This document shows positions 7,936 through 10,677 of a stretch of DNA of 10,677 bases, piece by piece. Under the pieces are notes generated by a model. The model was not told the DNA's origin. It saw only the letters and a program-made list of their open reading frames with translations, and did no database searches. The stretch comes from Alphaproteobacteria bacterium (GTDB taxonomy: Bacteria; Pseudomonadota; Alphaproteobacteria; Rickettsiales; VGDC01), in NCBI GenBank assembly GCA_016869895.1, contig VGDC01000028.1:1-10677 (forward strand), given 5' to 3'. Positions within the stretch are counted from its first letter, which is position 1, and each line of letters starts with the position of its first letter. A program made the translations under genes and the position numbers.

Positions 7936-7973
7936 AGGGCTTTGAAATCAGCCCTTTAGCTTTTTATAAAAGC
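7936..7973 (+). terminator. Tandem hairpins in the 5' leader; terminator-like on the plus strand
   Basis: The first hairpin is AGGGCT (7936-7941) with AGCCCT (7950-7955). It is followed by TTAGCTTTTT, so on the plus strand it has the look of an intrinsic terminator, though no plus-strand gene ends here. The second is GCTTTT-TAT-AAAAGC (7959-7973). Read on the minus strand both sit in the leader of the giant gene, 16-53 nt before its ribosome site. They may therefore block antisense read-through towards virB8, or modulate the leader. Function is uncertain. Confidence 0.35.
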
Positions 7974-8049
7974 ACGGCACCGAAGAGGCCTCAAATGGCT
8001 CACCGGTGTGCCGGGCACCCGAAAAAATTCGATATGCGGTCATTCTATC

Positions 8050-8089
8050 ACGTTAATTTGTCAGTTATACGACCTGATAAATGAAACGT
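8050..8089. repeat. Large imperfect inverted repeat over the minus-strand promoter
   Basis: The left arm ACGTTAATTTGTCAG (8050-8064) and right arm CTGATAAATGAAACGT (8074-8089) are inverted copies. Thirteen positions pair, with two mismatches and one gap, around a 9-nt centre. The dyad spans the candidate -10 and spacer and touches the -35 of the minus-strand promoter, as an operator for a dimeric or tetrameric regulator would. No regulator gene is visible in the window. Confidence 0.45.
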
Positions 8090-8092
8090 AAA
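8064..8092 (-). promoter_or_regulatory. Candidate sigma-70-type promoter for the giant hydrolase unit
   Basis: On the minus strand, TTTACG (8092-8087) and TATAAC (8069-8064) are separated by exactly 17 bp in a strongly AT-rich stretch. The predicted start near 8057 gives a leader of about 145 nt to ATG 7910. The call is from consensus match only. Confidence 0.45.
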
Positions 8093-8101
8093 TGCTTTTT
8101 G

Positions 8102-8129
8102 TTGCACTTTATTAAAAATTGAATATACG
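8102..8129 (+). promoter_or_regulatory. Candidate promoter for virB8-virB9-lemA
   Basis: TTGCAC (8102-8107) and TATACG (8124-8129) are separated by 16 bp, with the predicted start near 8136 and about 57 nt of AT-rich leader before virB8. The -35 box lies only about 10 bp from the -35 box of the opposing promoter, so the two units are arranged back to back and may be co-regulated. Confidence 0.45.
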
Positions 8130-8192
8130 CTAGGATTACTAAAATTTTATTAATATCCCTTCCAGTTCTAATCCCCATACCAAGGATTCAAG

Positions 8193-8927
8193 GTGAGCGA
8201 ACAGCAGCAAGAAGCAAGCGTACTGGTTGAATCCGGCGAATATTACCGCGAGGCGATGCGCTGGTATTCCACCAAATACCATAGCCCGATAGCCGAGCGC
8301 GCGTTGCTCATCATCATCACGGTGGGAGCGGCGGTGGTGACCCTGATGACCATCATCAGCCTGTTCATGGTGCTGCCGCTGGTCGATACCAAGACCATGA
8401 TCGTGCGCGTGCCGCAATCCCTCGACCGCGTCGCACGCGTCCAGCAGTTGATGACCGACCCGCGTGGCAACCCGAACCATGCCGTGATGGAATGGTTCGT
8501 TAGCAATTTCGTGGAAGTACGCGAGAGTTATGACATCGACAAGCAGGAGCGTTACAACGTGCGCGTCTGGGCGCTGAGCTCGCAACCTGTTTATGCTCAG
8601 TATTCCGCATATTATAAAGGCGCTGAAAGCCCGACCCGTCGTTTCGAGCGTCACACCAAGCGCTCGGTCAGCGTGCGCGACATCACCGTGAAGGAGGTGG
8701 AATCGCTCGGTCGCATAGACGGTAGCCCTGCCGAGACGGTCGATGTGAAGGCGACGGTGCAATTCGAGGCGACCGAGCTAAGCTCCCGTGAAGAAAGAAA
8801 ATCCGCATGGGTAGCAGATATTGCTTTTCGTTTCTCGAAAATTCATGTAGACCAAATTACGGGTGAGATGACCCCTATGGAATTCAAGGTAACGGGTTAC
8901 GAAAGCAAGCAATTAGGATTGGAATAA
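8193..8927 (+). CDS. virB8: VirB8, type IV secretion inner-membrane/periplasmic scaffold protein
   Basis: A 244-residue bitopic protein. It has a short cytoplasmic N-terminus (1-36), one membrane helix at about 38-63 (LLIIITVGAAVVTLMTIISL) and a periplasmic VirB8 domain. Family hallmarks are the segment FVEVRESYDIDKQERYNVRVWALSS (residues 106-130), which corresponds to the VirB8 'REGYD' region, and the closing strand before the C-terminus. The usual NPxG near the C-terminus appears here as TPME (residues 227-230) followed by FKVTGY, a degenerate form. In known systems VirB8 dimerises and links the inner-membrane complex to VirB9 and VirB10. The start is GTG at 8193 with AAGGA at 8182-8186, 6 nt upstream. 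virB9 follows after 4 bp, so the two are translationally linked. Confidence 0.9.
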   Translation: MSEQQQEASVLVESGEYYREAMRWYSTKYHSPIAERALLIIITVGAAVVTLMTIISLFMVLPLVDTKTMIVRVPQSLDRVARVQQLMTDPRGNPNHAVMEWFVSNFVEVRESYDIDKQERYNVRVWALSSQPVYAQYSAYYKGAESPTRRFERHTKRSVSVRDITVKEVESLGRIDGSPAETVDVKATVQFEATELSSREERKSAWVADIAFRFSKIHVDQITGEMTPMEFKVTGYESKQLGLE

Positions 8928-8931
8928 ACGG

Positions 8932-9942
8932 ATGAAAACGACTTTTCGCGCCATGATTCTCGCCTGCGTCGCAGGTGTCGTGACCGTAACCATGCTGCCC
9001 CAACCTGCGCACGCCCTGCGTGAAGGCAAACCCATCTCCACCGACCGTCGCTTGCACACGATCGTCTACAGCGACAATGAAGTCTACAAATTCACCGGTC
9101 ATTACGACTATCAGTCCGTCATCGAATTCGAAGAAGGCGAAGAGATCCTCACGGTCTCCATGGGTAACTCCGTGACCTGGCAGCTCGTGCCCTCCAATAA
9201 TCGCCTGTTCCTGAAGCCCGTTCAGGAAGACGCGATGACCAACATGACCATCATCACCAGCAAGCGCACCTATAACTTCGAGTTGCACGCCGACACCGCG
9301 GAAAGCATCAACGACCCCGATCTGGTCTTCGTGCTGCGCTTCGTCTATGGCCGTAACTCCGGTATCGCCGTGAACACCTTCATCGATGCCGTGCCCGATC
9401 CGCTGCTTGAGCCAGAAAAATATAACTTCAACTACTCGCTCACCGGTGTCGAGGAAATCTCCCCCATCCGTATCTTCGACGATGGCGAGTTCACCTATTT
9501 CGAGTTCCGCGACAAGAACGCCGATGTGCCCGCATTCTTCATGGTGCATTCCGATGGCAGCGAATCGCTCATCAACTTCCGCACCCGTGGCAATTACATC
9601 GTGGTCGAGCGCGTAGCCGCGCAGTTCACCTTGCGTAACGGTAAGGACATCGTCTGCGTCTTCAACAATAACCTGCCGCTCCGCACTTCCGGCGAACATC
9701 CGCGCCCGATCAAAGAGAAGGAATGGTATTACCGCGAAGATAAGAGCAGCGACCTGCAGGTCGTGCCGAACGGCAAAGGCGGCACACAGCTTCCGACTCG
9801 CAACGCCGCTCCGGCTTCAGCTCCTGCTGCGCAGAGCACGGGATATCCGACCGATCCGGATGCTGTCGCTGGCCCACGCACCCGCGTCTATACGCCACCT
9901 GCTGACACCAGCAATCCTTCTCCCGCTGCGGCGAAGCGATAA
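8932..9942 (+). CDS. virB9: VirB9, type IV secretion outer-membrane core complex protein
   Basis: A 336-residue protein with a Sec signal peptide cleaved after AHA (residue 28). The N-terminal VirB9 domain (about 37-140) shows RRLHTIVYSDNEVYKFTGHY, IEFEEGEEI, SVTWQL and TNMTIITSKRTYNFEL. The C-terminal domain (about 163-247), which pairs with VirB7 and VirB10 in known systems, shows PIRIFDDGEFTYFEF, ESLINFRTRGNYIVVERVA and QFTLRNG. Both VirB9 halves are complete. About 85 residues rich in Pro, Ala and Ser follow (250-336), which makes it longer than many VirB9 proteins. The ribosome site (GGA, 8921-8923) lies in the end of virB8. A single Cys (242) is left in the mature protein, in VCVFNN. 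Confidence 0.94.
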   Translation: MKTTFRAMILACVAGVVTVTMLPQPAHALREGKPISTDRRLHTIVYSDNEVYKFTGHYDYQSVIEFEEGEEILTVSMGNSVTWQLVPSNNRLFLKPVQEDAMTNMTIITSKRTYNFELHADTAESINDPDLVFVLRFVYGRNSGIAVNTFIDAVPDPLLEPEKYNFNYSLTGVEEISPIRIFDDGEFTYFEFRDKNADVPAFFMVHSDGSESLINFRTRGNYIVVERVAAQFTLRNGKDIVCVFNNNLPLRTSGEHPRPIKEKEWYYREDKSSDLQVVPNGKGGTQLPTRNAAPASAPAAQSTGYPTDPDAVAGPRTRVYTPPADTSNPSPAAAKR

Positions 9943-9990
9943 GCGATTGGCAGCGCGTTCGACGACTGACACACCTTTGGGAGGGATGAC

Positions 9991-10578
9991 ATGGGTTATG
10001 TGATTTTCCTAACGGCTGTTTTCGTCATCGCTGGCATCGTCATCTGGTGTTTCCTGTCTTTCCACAATGTGCTGAGCAATCGCCGTTTCCTTAATGCTGC
10101 TTGGGGGCGCATCCATCGTCTGCTGATGGGGCGCAACGAGATGATGGCGCATTTTCAAGAGAATTGGGCAGCTCCCGCCAAACCGACAACGGTAGAAGGT
10201 GCAGTGGCGACGCAACCGTCCCAAGCCGATGAATCGCCTTATATCACCGCTTTTCAGGATTTGCTGGCTGAAGACGCCACGGAAGAATGGGATGATGTGG
10301 TGCTGCGCCGTGAAATCCGCGTGGAGCTGGAGGATGTGGCGCATAAACTGTTCAGCGATGTGCTCGCCAAACCGGAAATCCTGAATGATGGTGAGTTCAA
10401 TCGTCTCCGACTGATGCTCGAAGAGAACAGCAAAGCGCTGAACCAAGAGGTGAAAGGCTTCAATAAAATCGTCGCACGCTACAATCTGCTGTTGTTGCAG
10501 ACCCCGAACCAGTTCATGGCGCGTCATTTCGGCGCATCGACCATCGATAATTTCCCCATCGAGTTCAAGGTGTTCTGA
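9991..10578 (+). CDS. lemA: LemA family membrane protein
   Basis: A 195-residue protein with an N-terminal membrane helix (about 3-24), a short SFHNVLSNRRFLNAAWGRIH segment matching the start of the LemA helical bundle, a Pro/Ala-rich low-complexity insert at about 59-80, and long amphipathic helices. The diagnostic C-terminal motif is at 161-181: ARYNLLLLQTPNQFMARHFG, corresponding to the family's YNxxxxxFPxxxxAxxFG with the FP Phe replaced by Thr. LemA proteins are widespread inner-membrane proteins of unclear biochemical role, often near membrane proteases or envelope-stress genes. The start has a strong ribosome site (GGGAGG, 9979-9984). The 48-bp gap after virB9 shows no terminator or promoter, so co-transcription with virB8-virB9 is likely. 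A dedicated type IV secretion role is inference. Confidence 0.85.
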   Translation: MGYVIFLTAVFVIAGIVIWCFLSFHNVLSNRRFLNAAWGRIHRLLMGRNEMMAHFQENWAAPAKPTTVEGAVATQPSQADESPYITAFQDLLAEDATEEWDDVVLRREIRVELEDVAHKLFSDVLAKPEILNDGEFNRLRLMLEENSKALNQEVKGFNKIVARYNLLLLQTPNQFMARHFGASTIDNFPIEFKVF

Positions 10579-10608
10579 CGCGTTCTCGCATCGAAACCGC
10601 ATCATTCA

Positions 10609-10639
10609 TTGAATTGCTTTTATCTGTGTGCTAACACAG
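10609..10639 (+). promoter_or_regulatory. Candidate promoter overlapping a perfect palindrome
   Basis: TTGAAT (10609-10614) and TAACAC (10632-10637) are separated by 17 bp. The -10 is embedded in CTGTGT-GCTA-ACACAG (10624-10639), a perfect 6-bp inverted repeat with a 4-nt centre, which suits an operator. A new transcript could start here for the gene at the right edge. No terminator is seen after lemA. Confidence 0.35.
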
Positions 10640-10658
10640 TGCATCGCGTGGAATCCGC

Positions 10659-10677
10659 ATGGAATTCTTCGTCATAA
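10659..10677 (+). CDS. Possible start of the next gene, cut by the window end
   Basis: ATG at 10659 opens a frame encoding MEFFVI up to the window edge, 20 nt after the candidate promoter's palindrome. There is no convincing ribosome site, and six codons are too few to identify a product. Confidence 0.25.

Noticed and set aside
8884..9699. A 271-codon minus-strand frame opposite virB9
   Set aside because: The plus strand encodes a full VirB9 with signal peptide and both domains; the minus-strand frame is an antisense shadow.
1..10677. Insertion sequences, CRISPR arrays, tRNA or rRNA genes
   Set aside because: I saw no transposase motifs, terminal repeats with target duplications, regularly spaced repeats, or tRNA-like cloverleaf sequences in the gaps between genes.

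Overview
The window looks like a chromosomal segment of a Gram-negative bacterium, most likely an alphaproteobacterium. The basis is a GC-rich coding style, an amgK-murU peptidoglycan-recycling pair, and VirB8/VirB9 proteins of the classical (VirB/Rickettsiales-like) type IV secretion family. No rRNA or other phylogenetic marker is present, so this placement is inference.

Layout. (1) Positions 2-1367 (+): the 3' part of amgK (anomeric MurNAc/GlcNAc kinase) and a complete murU (MurNAc-1-phosphate uridylyltransferase), 22 bp apart. (2) Positions 1378-1409: a hairpin terminator between convergent units, with its U-tract on the minus strand. (3) Positions 1425-7910 (-): a two-gene secreted-protein unit. 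Its first gene encodes a giant, cysteine-rich exported cell-wall hydrolase of about 1797 residues. Its second encodes a 335-residue secreted protein that I do not recognise. The 84-bp gap between them holds a long hairpin and a possible 13-codon leader ORF. (4) Positions 7911-8192: an AT-rich divergent regulatory region with a plausible promoter on each strand, a large imperfect dyad and leader hairpins. (5) Positions 8193-10578 (+): virB8 (GTG start), virB9 and a lemA-family gene, closely spaced and probably co-transcribed. (6) Positions 10609-10677: a possible promoter with a perfect 6-bp palindrome, and perhaps the start of the next gene.

The most notable item is the giant protein. From N- to C-terminus it carries a signal peptide, an M23-like fold with no metal ligands, an SLT-type lytic transglycosylase domain with catalytic Glu, a second M23 domain lacking one catalytic His, a third fully canonical M23 domain, and a C-terminal region faintly like NlpC/P60 or CHAP amidases. 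It is divergently transcribed from virB8-virB9. This suggests an oversized VirB1-like wall-opening factor for a type IV secretion system, or a secreted multi-activity lysin. Glycan-strand and peptide-crosslink cleavage would be combined in one polypeptide, and the neighbouring amgK-murU pair can recycle the MurNAc that such cleavage ultimately releases. The functional link between these units is inference from gene order.
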